Counted from the stretch's first letter, positions 1 to 5,985 are shown. The stretch is DNA of 11,940 nt from an uncultured Lachnospiraceae bacterium (GCA_934292725.1 CAKQXY010000075.1:1-11940); one strand, 5' to 3'. Program-made: numbers and translations. Notes: generated from the sequence alone by a model not told the origin.

Positions 1-33
1 CACTTGCACAAAAAAAGAAAGGAGTGTTTTGAT

Positions 34-303
34 ATGATGTATCCATATATGACATTATCAGATGAAACAGAAATTGTGCATTCTCAGCTTATTGAGGACA
101 AAGGAATAAAAAAGGTCATTGTGAATTTTGAACGACCAACAGATAATGGATTTGATTCAGCGAGATGTGAACTTCCTGAATACAAATGGACAGAAAAAGA
201 AGGATATAGTGATGAAGAAATCGCATTCTTTGAAAAACTGCTCCACAGTAATGCTCACCTATTATACAAATACGCTGCAAATGGAGGAATAAAAATTGCC
301 TAA
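34..303 (+). CDS. Small conserved-looking protein of unknown function, partner of DUF4160 gene
   Basis: This gene encodes an 89-aa soluble protein with no signal peptide or membrane segment. The reading frame is open from position 4, but the ATG at 34 is preferred because GAAAGGAG at 17-24 sits 9 nt upstream. The protein is acidic and has a TLSDETEIVHS stretch near the N-terminus, a central FERPTDNGFDSARCELP segment, and ends in YAANGGIKIA. I recall similar proteins encoded just upstream of DUF4160 genes in Firmicutes, but I cannot name a family. The stop overlaps the TTG start of the next gene by 8 nt, so the two are very probably translationally coupled and work together. A toxin-antitoxin role is possible only by analogy with other small two-gene modules and is not shown by the sequence. 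Confidence 0.72.
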   Translation: MMYPYMTLSDETEIVHSQLIEDKGIKKVIVNFERPTDNGFDSARCELPEYKWTEKEGYSDEEIAFFEKLLHSNAHLLYKYAANGGIKIA

Positions 304-574
304 ATTATTTACTGTGAGCGGATACATTGTATATTTTTGGTCGAATGAGGAAGGGGAGCCGATTCATGTTCATGTATCAAAAGGCAGACCAACACCGAAT
401 GCTACAAAAATTTGGTTAACCCGTACTGGGGGATGCATTGTAGCAAGCAATGGAAGCCAAATTGCATCGAAGGAATTGAATGAGTTAATGGAATTTATTT
501 CAGCTCAGTTTTTCCTTATTTGTGCAAAATGGAAACAATTTTTTGTTACAGATACGATTGAATTTTATTGTTGA
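296..574 (+). CDS. DUF4160-like small protein
   Basis: This 92-aa protein starts at TTG 296, inside the last codons of the upstream gene (8-nt overlap). Its N-terminal pattern is a short strand ending in YFWSNE, then EPIHVHVSKGRP, then a strand with basic and acidic residues. A helical C-terminus of the form ELNELMEFI...KWKQFF follows. This order (G-x-x-I-x-x-Y, P-x-H-x-H-V, then a C-terminal helix with W and K) matches what I know of DUF4160, whose biochemical role is unknown. The protein is probably cytoplasmic. The TTG start is chosen because the pattern begins immediately after it and the overlap is typical of coupling. It ends in IEFYC, so it looks complete. It is often paired with a second small gene, as here. 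Function is unassigned. Confidence 0.75.
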   Translation: MPKLFTVSGYIVYFWSNEEGEPIHVHVSKGRPTPNATKIWLTRTGGCIVASNGSQIASKELNELMEFISAQFFLICAKWKQFFVTDTIEFYC

Positions 575-591
575 TAAAATGTTAGATATAA

Positions 592-633
592 CCAGTGGGG
601 ACAGATAAAAAGCCACGGTACCTGTTCCGGTGG
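592..633 (+). repeat. Dispersed palindromic repeat, degenerate copy 1
   Basis: The left arm CCAGTGGGGACAG (592-604), the 17-nt centre (605-621) and the right arm CTGTTCCGGTGG (622-633) match the copy at 4003-4045. The left arm agrees at 12 of 13 bases and the centre at 14 of 17; the right arm is one base shorter and more diverged. The hairpin is imperfect, with a bulge, a mismatch and G-T pairs. An alternative small hairpin, CCACGG (613-618) with CCGGTGG (627-633), is possible. The repeat ends one base before the Shine-Dalgarno AAAGGAG (634-640) of the next gene. It resembles REP-like mobile palindromes mobilised in trans, but no transposase is visible here. Confidence 0.75.
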
Positions 634-644
634 AAAGGAGATTT

Positions 645-1409
645 ATGGAGATTTATAAAATTCTTGTAATTGGAAATAGTTTTGGAGAGGATGCAACTCA
701 TTTTTTACATGATCTGGCATTGACAAGAGGGATCAATACAAAGGTAGTTAATTTGTATATCGGAGGCTGCAGTCTGTAACGTCATTGGAGAAATATTGAG
801 AATGAGGCGAAAGACTATGAATATCAGTTAAACGGAAGAGCTACGGGAAACAAGGTGTCCATTCAGGATGCACTCGCAGAAGAAAAATGGGATTATATTG
901 TTACACAGCAATCTAGTCATGACAGTGGCTGGCTTGACACGTATGAACCATTTCTGGGATGGATAGCAGAATACGTCAAAAAGGAAGCACCATGGGCGAA
1001 GTTTATGCTGCAGGAAACTTGGGCATATGAGGTTGACAGCAAGCATGACTGTTTCGCACGATATCATAGAGATCAGGATGAGATGTATCAGAAAATGAGA
1101 GCAAATTATTACAAAGAAGCGCAGAAGTATGGACTGGATTTAATTCCGTGCGGTGATGTGATCCAGACGCTGCGAAAGGAAAAGGAATTTAATGTGCGTG
1201 AAGGCGGAATATCGCTTTGCAGAGATGGATTTCATATGAATTATTTATATGGACGTTACGCGCTTGCCTGCACATGGCTTGCGAAAATTTTTGGAGAGGA
1301 CGCAGGAAAGATCAGTAATGAATTTCTGGCAGAGTCATCAGACATGCAGGATTTTGCTCTTCTTGGAAAAATTCGTAAAATTGCGGAGCAGGTATGCTGG
1401 AATAAGTAA
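645..1409 (+). pseudogene. DUF4886-type SGNH hydrolase, interrupted by one nonsense codon
   Basis: Read through the TAA at 777-779 (codon 45), this frame encodes a 254-residue protein resembling DUF4886 members of the SGNH/GDSL hydrolase superfamily. Visible blocks are GNSF (residues 10-13, nucleophile Ser12), the strand-turn VNLYIGGCSL just before the stop, RHWRNIE just after it, QQSSHDSG (about 88-95), and the Asp-x-x-His block DGFH (194-197). No other stop or shift occurs in the following 210 codons, so the lesion is recent, a sequencing error, or read through. One base change (for example GAA or CAA to TAA) explains it. The Shine-Dalgarno AAAGGAG (634-640) lies only 4 nt from the ATG. A GTG at 855 could restart translation, but the product would lack the nucleophile block. 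The gene sits 15 nt before the serine hydrolase gene, probably in one operon. The presumed role is de-esterification of a carbohydrate or small ester. Confidence 0.85.
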
Positions 1410-1424
1410 GAGGAGGATTATCTT

Positions 1425-2855
1425 ATGCAGGAACAAAAATTAGAACGTATCACGCCGGCACAGGCGGGGCTTGATCCACAGTGTATTATTAATATGATGG
1501 ATCGGATGGAGAAGGAACATATCAACATAACAAGTTTTATGTTGCTGCGTCATGGAAAGGTATTGTGTGAGGCTTCATATGAGCCGTATGATGCAGCACA
1601 GCTGCGAACCGTGTATTCTCTTAGCAAAACATTTACTTCAATGGCAGTTGGAATTGCGGCTAGAGAAGGAAAGATTGACCTTGATGAAAAGATCACAGAT
1701 TTATTTGCAGTGGAAATTGAAAACGGAAAGATTCAGGTAGGAAAAGAGCTTGCTTCGCTTACCGTGCGCCATCTGCTTCGTATGTCAACTGGACAGGAGA
1801 AGGAACCAGGAGGCAGCGATTGTTGGGATGACATGGTGTCTGCATTTTTGCGTGAGCCGTTTCATGAGATGCCGGGAGAGGTATTCCGCTATAATTCAAT
1901 TGCTACCTATATGTTGTCAGTATCGTTAAAGAAAAAAGGAATCGATCTGGAACATTATCTGGAGGAGAAACTGTTAACACCAATGGGAATTTCAGGCACG
2001 CGCTGGCTGCGTGATCCAAAAGGAATCTGCGTGGGCGGTTTTGGATTCTCACTGTATCCTGAGGTAATCGCAAAGCTTGGTCAGATGATTTTGCAGGGCG
2101 GCGTATGGAATGGTATTCAGTTAGTTCCAAAGGACTACATTGACATGGCCACTTCAAAGCAGATTGAAAATGGAGATGATCCAGACAGTGACTGGGCGCA
2201 GGGATACGGCTATCAGATGTGGAGATGTCGCCACAAGGCAGTGCGTGGAGACGGTATGTATGGACAGTTTTGTATCATCCATAAGGAAACAGATACGGTA
2301 CTTGCCATGACGGCTGTAACTAGTGATATGCAGGGTGAGATGAACGCCTATTACGATGAGGTATTGCTGAAATATCAGGATGAGCCATTGCCAGAGGATG
2401 AAAAGACAATGGAAGTATTGAAAAAACGCCTGAATGAGCTGCATTATGTGCGCCCGCTGCCAGAAGATGACGGCTTTGATGTACCGGATGCATTCAAAAA
2501 GGTCGATCTGTCACTCACAAGCTTTTTTGATTTGTCATTGAACATCGAAGGCAATACGCTTACATTGACAGGAAAAGACGGCGAGATCTGGTACCGAGCA
2601 GAGAGAGGCAGCTGGAGCAAAATCAATCGTAAGGTACACTGTTCTCCATTTTATACAGAGAAAGACAGTATGGATACGCCTGTCATTGGCGCGTGGGGCG
2701 TAAAGAACGGTGCATTGACTATTCGTGTATACGAGATTGAATTTCTTGAGGAGGATACACTTACTCTGACAGAAGCAGAAGATGGCATCCATGTAAGCTT
2801 TGCCAATACAACTATTCCATCAAATCCGAATGAGTATGTCAAGAAAGTGATTTGA
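1425..2855 (+). CDS. Serine hydrolase, class C beta-lactamase-fold family
   Basis: This 476-aa protein belongs to the beta-lactamase-related serine hydrolases (PF00144 type), a group that includes esterases, D-amino peptidases and transpeptidase-like enzymes. The catalytic Ser-x-x-Lys is SLSK at residues 65-68. The Tyr motif is YNS at 156-158, where classic members have Y-x-N. GDGMYGQ at 275-281 takes the place of the third motif (KTG or HxG). Residues about 1-315 form the hydrolase domain, and about 330-476 form a strand-rich C-terminal domain common in longer members. No signal peptide is seen, so it should be cytoplasmic and unlikely to act as a periplasm-type beta-lactamase. The start is supported by AGGAGG at 1411-1416, 8 nt before the ATG. 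It follows the broken SGNH hydrolase by 15 nt, suggesting a shared transcript. Its substrate is unknown; an ester or small acylated compound is my inference. Confidence 0.88.
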   Translation: MQEQKLERITPAQAGLDPQCIINMMDRMEKEHINITSFMLLRHGKVLCEASYEPYDAAQLRTVYSLSKTFTSMAVGIAAREGKIDLDEKITDLFAVEIENGKIQVGKELASLTVRHLLRMSTGQEKEPGGSDCWDDMVSAFLREPFHEMPGEVFRYNSIATYMLSVSLKKKGIDLEHYLEEKLLTPMGISGTRWLRDPKGICVGGFGFSLYPEVIAKLGQMILQGGVWNGIQLVPKDYIDMATSKQIENGDDPDSDWAQGYGYQMWRCRHKAVRGDGMYGQFCIIHKETDTVLAMTAVTSDMQGEMNAYYDEVLLKYQDEPLPEDEKTMEVLKKRLNELHYVRPLPEDDGFDVPDAFKKVDLSLTSFFDLSLNIEGNTLTLTGKDGEIWYRAERGSWSKINRKVHCSPFYTEKDSMDTPVIGAWGVKNGALTIRVYEIEFLEEDTLTLTEAEDGIHVSFANTTIPSNPNEYVKKVI

Positions 2856-2874
2856 CATTCATAAAAATATGTAG

Positions 2875-2903
2875 TTGACATTTGAAAATGACTTTGGTAG
2901 AAT
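2875..2903 (+). promoter_or_regulatory. Sigma-A promoter of the Mn riboswitch/exchanger transcript
   Basis: A perfect -35 TTGACA (2875-2880) and a -10 TAGAAT (2898-2903) are separated by exactly 17 bp. Transcription would start near 2910, two bases before the first pairing strand of the riboswitch. The promoter lies just after the serine hydrolase stop, so the exchanger forms a separate transcription unit. Confidence 0.9.
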
Positions 2904-2911
2904 GAACCCAA

Positions 2912-3004
2912 TAAAAGGGAGTAGCTGACCAAAATAGGTGCACTTCTTCGTCAGTACAGTTATTAAAAAATAACTCGGAAAGTGATGAAACAGCGAGACT
3001 TTTA
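2912..3004 (+). promoter_or_regulatory. yybP-ykoY type Mn2+ riboswitch aptamer
   Basis: The two conserved hallmarks of the yybP-ykoY aptamer are present: the first loop GGGAGTAG (2917-2924) and the distal loop AGCGAGAC (2992-2999). The closing stem P1 is TAAAAG (2912-2917) pairing perfectly with CTTTTA (2999-3004). A second stem CTGAC (2924-2928) pairs with GTCAG (2950-2954), and a small hairpin GTTATT (2959-2964) pairs with AATAAC (2969-2974). This class senses Mn2+ at a site built from the two docked loops and usually controls Mn2+ exporters or related cation transporters. Here the downstream gene is a CaCA exchanger. The spacing between stems was judged by eye, without a covariance model. 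Confidence 0.92.
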
Positions 3005-3032
3005 CTGCAATGCAGTAGGAGTCTCTTTTTTT
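2995..3032 (+). terminator. Riboswitch expression-platform intrinsic terminator
   Basis: A continuous 14-bp stem runs GAGACT-TT-TACTGC (2995-3008) with GCAGTA-GG-AGTCTC (3012-3025), including two T-G pairs. It has an AAT loop and is followed by seven T (3026-3032). Its 5' strand contains the end of the aptamer's conserved loop and the whole 3' strand of P1 (2999-3004). The metal-bound aptamer and the terminator therefore cannot form together. This predicts an ON switch, with Mn2+ allowing read-through into the exchanger gene. Confidence 0.93.
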
Positions 3033-3070
3033 ATACCTGCTGCAAATAAAATAAGAAAGAGGTAGGTAGT

Positions 3071-4000
3071 ATGATGGTACAAATGTTGATTTTGCTGGTG
3101 GGATTTTTTCTATTGGTAAAGGGAGCGGACTGGTTTGTGGAGGGAGCAGCAAGTATTGCAAAAAAGCTTGGAATCCCGCAGCTTGTAATAGGACTTACAA
3201 TAGTTGCAATGGGAACGAGTTTGCCGGAAGCAGCTGTAAGTATTACGGCAGCATTAGATAATAATGCAGGAATCACAATCGGAAATATTGTTGGAAGTAA
3301 TATCTTAAATATATTGATAATTCTTGGAATTACAGCAGTCATCACGAATGTTTCAATTCAAAAATCAACGTTTTATTATGAAATACCATTCATGCTTATA
3401 ATTACCGTGATACTCATGATATTTGGAATTACAGGTTCCAAGATAACATTTATGGAGGGCGTTATTTTCTGGATTTTATTTTTGCTCTATCTCGGATACC
3501 TTTATATTATGTCGAAAAAGGGTACAGAGCAGGAAGAAGAAAATGTAAAAGATATACCCGTATGGAAATGTCTTCTTTTCATGGTGCTTGGCGGAGTTAT
3601 GGTAGTAATGGGAAGTGATTTTGCTGTTAGCGGTGCAACAGAAATAGCAAGATTTTTTGGAATGAGTGAACGATTTATTGGTCTTACAATTGTCGCATTT
3701 GGAACATCACTTCCAGAGCTTGTAACATCAGTTACGGCAGCAAGAAAAGGAAACGCCGGAATCGCCATAGGAAATATAGTAGGAAGCAATATTTTCAATA
3801 TTTTATTTGTAATAGGTACAGCAGCACTCATTTGCTCCGTCCCATTTGAACGTAAATTTATCATTGATACAATCATTGCAGTTCTCAGTGGAGTATTGCT
3901 TTGGGGTGGAACAATTAAAAAGAAAGAGCTTAGAAAGCCTTGCGGAATTTTGATGCTGCTTGGCTATGCAGCGTATTTTGTATATTTGTGTGTAATCTAA
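3071..4000 (+). CDS. CaCA-family cation exchanger, likely Mn2+-responsive
   Basis: This 309-aa membrane protein belongs to the Ca2+:cation antiporter superfamily (YrbG-like). It has the two inverted alpha repeats of the family. Alpha-1 carries GTSLPE at 48-53 and GNIVGSNILNI at about 71-81. Alpha-2 carries GTSLPE at 211-216 and GNIVGSNIFNI at about 234-244. The acidic residues of the GTSLPE motifs are the expected cation ligands. About ten hydrophobic segments are visible, with a hydrophilic central loop near 149-163 (EQEEE). Two adjacent ATG codons (3071, 3074) follow AAAGAGG at 3056-3062; the first is used here. Control by a yybP-ykoY element indicates that the physiological substrate is probably Mn2+ rather than, or as well as, Ca2+. 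The likely role is export of excess Mn2+. Family membership is firm; the metal is inferred from the riboswitch. Confidence 0.94.
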   Translation: MMVQMLILLVGFFLLVKGADWFVEGAASIAKKLGIPQLVIGLTIVAMGTSLPEAAVSITAALDNNAGITIGNIVGSNILNILIILGITAVITNVSIQKSTFYYEIPFMLIITVILMIFGITGSKITFMEGVIFWILFLLYLGYLYIMSKKGTEQEEENVKDIPVWKCLLFMVLGGVMVVMGSDFAVSGATEIARFFGMSERFIGLTIVAFGTSLPELVTSVTAARKGNAGIAIGNIVGSNIFNILFVIGTAALICSVPFERKFIIDTIIAVLSGVLLWGGTIKKKELRKPCGILMLLGYAAYFVYLCVI

Positions 4001-4002
4001 AG

Positions 4003-4045
4003 CCAGTAGGGACAGATAAAAAGCCATTTTACCTGTCCCTACTGG
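4003..4045 (+). repeat. Dispersed palindromic repeat, intact copy 2
   Basis: Perfect 13-bp arms CCAGTAGGGACAG (4003-4015) and CTGTCCCTACTGG (4033-4045) flank a centre whose ends pair further: TAAAA (4017-4021) with TTTTA (4027-4031), around an AGCCA loop. The whole unit is a 43-bp hairpin. It is the better preserved partner of the copy at 592-633 and is in the same orientation. It starts 3 bp after the exchanger stop codon. Confidence 0.88.
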
Positions 4046-4053
4046 TCTTTTTT
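4003..4053 (+). terminator. Repeat-derived terminator of the exchanger gene
   Basis: The palindromic repeat is followed by TC and six T (4048-4053), so it can act as the intrinsic terminator directly after the exchanger stop. The stem is unusually long for a plain terminator (13 bp, one mismatch, 5 bp). Confidence 0.75.
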
Positions 4054-4054
4054 G

Positions 4055-4063
4055 TGATATACT
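4055..4063 (+). promoter_or_regulatory. Possible extended -10 promoter for the 552-aa gene
   Basis: TGATATACT is an extended -10 element (TG-n-TATACT). The region 17 bp upstream is the right arm of the repeat (GTCCCT at 4035-4040) and is a poor -35. The element lies 45 bp before the start codon and just past the terminator T run, a common arrangement. Confidence 0.5.
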
Positions 4064-4107
4064 AAGTCCAGAAAAGCAGTAAATAGACAGCAAAGGAGAA
4101 CTGTAAA

Positions 4108-5766
4108 ATGAAACGCTATATGGCACATATTCTTGTTTCGGCGGAAAAGATCACCGAGCATTTTCTAAAGGTACAGGTACATGATGAGGGCACTCTGGCA
4201 GACGGCGGTATGGAAGGCTTAGTAGTAGATGTAAAGCCTACCGTGTTTGCTCTGCGTGCGGCAATGTCTGTGTATTTGTATCCGCAGAGTCGCTTTTATA
4301 AGGATGAGACACTTAGAACAGCAATGGAACAGGCAATAGATTTTGTTGCGCGAAACCAAAATGAGGACGGAAGCTTTGACTATACAGTGTGCAATTTCCA
4401 TTCCGCACCAGACACAGCATTTTGCTATCATCCGATGGATAAGACATATCGTCTTATGAAAAAATTTGAAAATGATGTGGACACAACATCACTTCAGGAA
4501 AAATATCTTGCTATCATGAAAAAGGCAGCAGCAGCCATTCGTGACGGCGGTTTCCACACACCAAATCATCGCTGGGCAATTTGCGCAGCACTTATGCAGG
4601 CAGCAGATGTTTTTGCCGAAGATGAATCATTTGCCAAGAGCTGCAAAGCACGCACGGAAAAGTATTTTAATGAAGGAATTGATGGAAATGCAGACGGAGA
4701 GTATGCAGAGCGCTCTACAGGAGGCTATAACTGCGTTGTAAACGATGCAATGATCAATCTTTATGAGATGACAAAGAACAAGGAATATTTGTCATATCCA
4801 GAGAGAAATCTTCATATGATGGAGCTGTATTTTGAACCTGACGGCACTATCTTTACACAAAATTCTACAAGACAGGACCGCGGCAAAAAGGTATGGCCTG
4901 ATCTTTATTTTCATCAGTATCTGTATATGGCAACAAGAGGAAATGTCACAGGTGAGCATCGCGATGAATTTTTAAAGGCAGCTCATCAGATCATCAGAAG
5001 CTGTATCGCAAGAGGAGATGATGCACCAGATTGTCTGTATCTTTTGATGCTGTATGAGCAGATGGCAGAGTGTACATTAGAGGGAAGCGGCTTTATAAAG
5101 ACATATAGAAAGCTTTTCTCGGATTCAGGTGTGCTTCGCGTGGCAAAGGAAAACTATGCATACACAGCATTGAAAGGAAAAACAGCCTTTTTGTATGTGA
5201 ATGTCAATGGAATGGACGTTTGCTTTAAGATAGGTGAAAGCTTCTGCGAGGTACGAAACTTTGTTGCGCAGCAGTTAATACAGACTGAGGATGGATGTGA
5301 ACTGACAGCAAGCGCTAATGTCTGGTATTATGAGCCGTGGGAAGAAAAGCCTAATACAAGTGACTGGTGGCAGATGGATCAGAAAAAGAGATCCTTAAAG
5401 ATTCCACGCACACTGACAACAAAGGTAACAGTTCATGAGCATGAGGACGGTCTGAAAATTACACTTCACACAGAAGGATTAGAGAAGCTTCCGCTTCGCC
5501 TGCAGCTTTGCATCCCGGCAGGAACTGTTGTACGAAACGATGCATTCTGGTTAAAGACAGAAGCAGGACAGGGCATGATTGTTCGAAGCGGTGATGTAGA
5601 ACTATCATTAGGAGAGCAGATTTTGTCATTTGGACCATGCTTTGGAGAGCACGAGTTTCAGGGTCATTATTCTGGTGAAGAGACAAATGCAGGCGGCTAT
5701 ACAATTTTCTGCAATGCCCTTACACCAGTAGATAAAACAGTTTTTCTTCGCGTGAAGAGAAAATAA
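4108..5766 (+). CDS. Probable alpha/alpha-toroid carbohydrate-active protein (polysaccharide lyase-like)
   Basis: This 552-aa protein has no signal peptide and is probably cytoplasmic. Residues about 1-350 are helical with repeated amphipathic hairpins, of the sort seen in (alpha/alpha) toroid enzymes. Residues about 355-552 are strand-rich, as in the C-terminal beta-sandwich of heparinase- and alginate-lyase-type proteins. Candidate active-site stretches are FHTPNHRW (149-156), ERSTGGYNCVVND (201-213) and NSTRQDRG (252-259), which offer Asn, His, Tyr and Arg residues used by such lyases. I do not recognise a named family, so the lyase idea rests on overall architecture. A glycoside hydrolase or an inactive homolog are alternatives. 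The ATG is supported by AAAGGAGAA at 4093-4101. The neighbourhood of hydrolases upstream fits breakdown of an oligosaccharide already inside the cell. It appears monocistronic, between a terminator and the phosphate-type promoter region. Confidence 0.6.
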   Translation: MKRYMAHILVSAEKITEHFLKVQVHDEGTLADGGMEGLVVDVKPTVFALRAAMSVYLYPQSRFYKDETLRTAMEQAIDFVARNQNEDGSFDYTVCNFHSAPDTAFCYHPMDKTYRLMKKFENDVDTTSLQEKYLAIMKKAAAAIRDGGFHTPNHRWAICAALMQAADVFAEDESFAKSCKARTEKYFNEGIDGNADGEYAERSTGGYNCVVNDAMINLYEMTKNKEYLSYPERNLHMMELYFEPDGTIFTQNSTRQDRGKKVWPDLYFHQYLYMATRGNVTGEHRDEFLKAAHQIIRSCIARGDDAPDCLYLLMLYEQMAECTLEGSGFIKTYRKLFSDSGVLRVAKENYAYTALKGKTAFLYVNVNGMDVCFKIGESFCEVRNFVAQQLIQTEDGCELTASANVWYYEPWEEKPNTSDWWQMDQKKRSLKIPRTLTTKVTVHEHEDGLKITLHTEGLEKLPLRLQLCIPAGTVVRNDAFWLKTEAGQGMIVRSGDVELSLGEQILSFGPCFGEHEFQGHYSGEETNAGGYTIFCNALTPVDKTVFLRVKRK

Positions 5767-5773
5767 GCTTGAT

Positions 5774-5812
5774 TTTACATAAAATTTACATAGAACTCAC
5801 ATAGAGCTGATA
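5774..5812 (+). promoter_or_regulatory. PhoP-box-like array upstream of the Na/Pi cotransporter
   Basis: Four hexamers recur at an exact 11-bp period: TTTACA (5774-5779), TTTACA (5785-5790), CTCACA (5796-5801) and CTGATA (5807-5812). The first three are each followed by TA. Direct repeats of TT-x-ACA with about 5-bp spacers are the known PhoP binding pattern in Bacillus and relatives. The gene downstream is a phosphate transporter, which supports the call. A -10 element at the expected distance would be near TGATAT (5823-5828); it is weak, as expected for an activator-dependent promoter. Confidence 0.8.
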
Positions 5813-5821
5813 GCATGATTT

Positions 5822-5905
5822 CTGATATCAGGGTACATTGAATAGGAAGGCTGTAGCAGGCGAATCTGCAGGTCTTCCTATTTTGATATCAATGGTGATA
5901 TCAAA
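5822..5905 (+). repeat. Three copies of the palindrome TGATATCA in the Na/Pi leader
   Basis: The 8-bp perfect palindrome TGATATCA occurs at 5823-5830, 5884-5891 and 5896-5903. The first is extended to CTGATATCAG (5822-5831). The last two form a larger inverted repeat, TTTGATATCA (5882-5891) with TGATATCAAA (5896-5905) around ATGG. They could be operator half-sites for a dimeric regulator or an RNA hairpin in the leader. No regulator is assigned. Confidence 0.55.
5841..5884 (+). terminator. Hairpin with short T run in the Na/Pi leader (terminator or attenuator)
   Basis: AATAGGAAG (5841-5849) pairs perfectly with CTTCCTATT (5874-5882). An inner stem GCAG (5856-5859) pairs with CTGC (5866-5869). 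The hairpin runs into TTTT (5881-5884). It may terminate the upstream 552-aa gene. However, it lies downstream of the PhoP-like boxes, so transcripts from that promoter would have to pass it; it could then be an attenuator or a 5'-end stabilising stem. Confidence 0.5.
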
Positions 5906-5985
5906 TACAACAGTTTCCTGACAAAATCTTATAAAATTAGATTTTGCACAAAAATGTACATCCGGGAAAACCGGGGGAGGAAATC

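Noticed and set aside
34..574. Firm call as a toxin-antitoxin system
   Set aside because: No recognised toxin fold or DNA-binding antitoxin domain can be seen; only the gene overlap suggests it.
855..1409. A separate gene starting at GTG 855
   Set aside because: The frame continues upstream to ATG 645 apart from the one TAA, and the upstream part carries the nucleophile block of the same hydrolase. No good ribosome site precedes 855, so it is treated as part of the pseudogene.
1425..2855. Antibiotic-resistance beta-lactamase
   Set aside because: The Ser-x-x-Lys motif is present, but there is no signal peptide, the other motifs are those of general esterase-like members, and the protein is longer than class C enzymes.
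3502..3876. 124-codon antisense reading frame within the exchanger gene
   Set aside because: It mirrors the strongly biased codons of the sense gene, has no ribosome binding site, and gives a protein without family features. The same holds for the other antisense frames in the window.
592..4045. CRISPR or composite transposon bounded by the two repeats
   Set aside because: There are only two copies, 3.4 kb apart, with no spacers, no cas genes and no transposase between them.
5944..5985. TTG start for the Na/Pi transporter at 5944
   Set aside because: The 14 extra residues are hydrophilic and atypical, while GGGGGAGG is well placed for ATG 5986.
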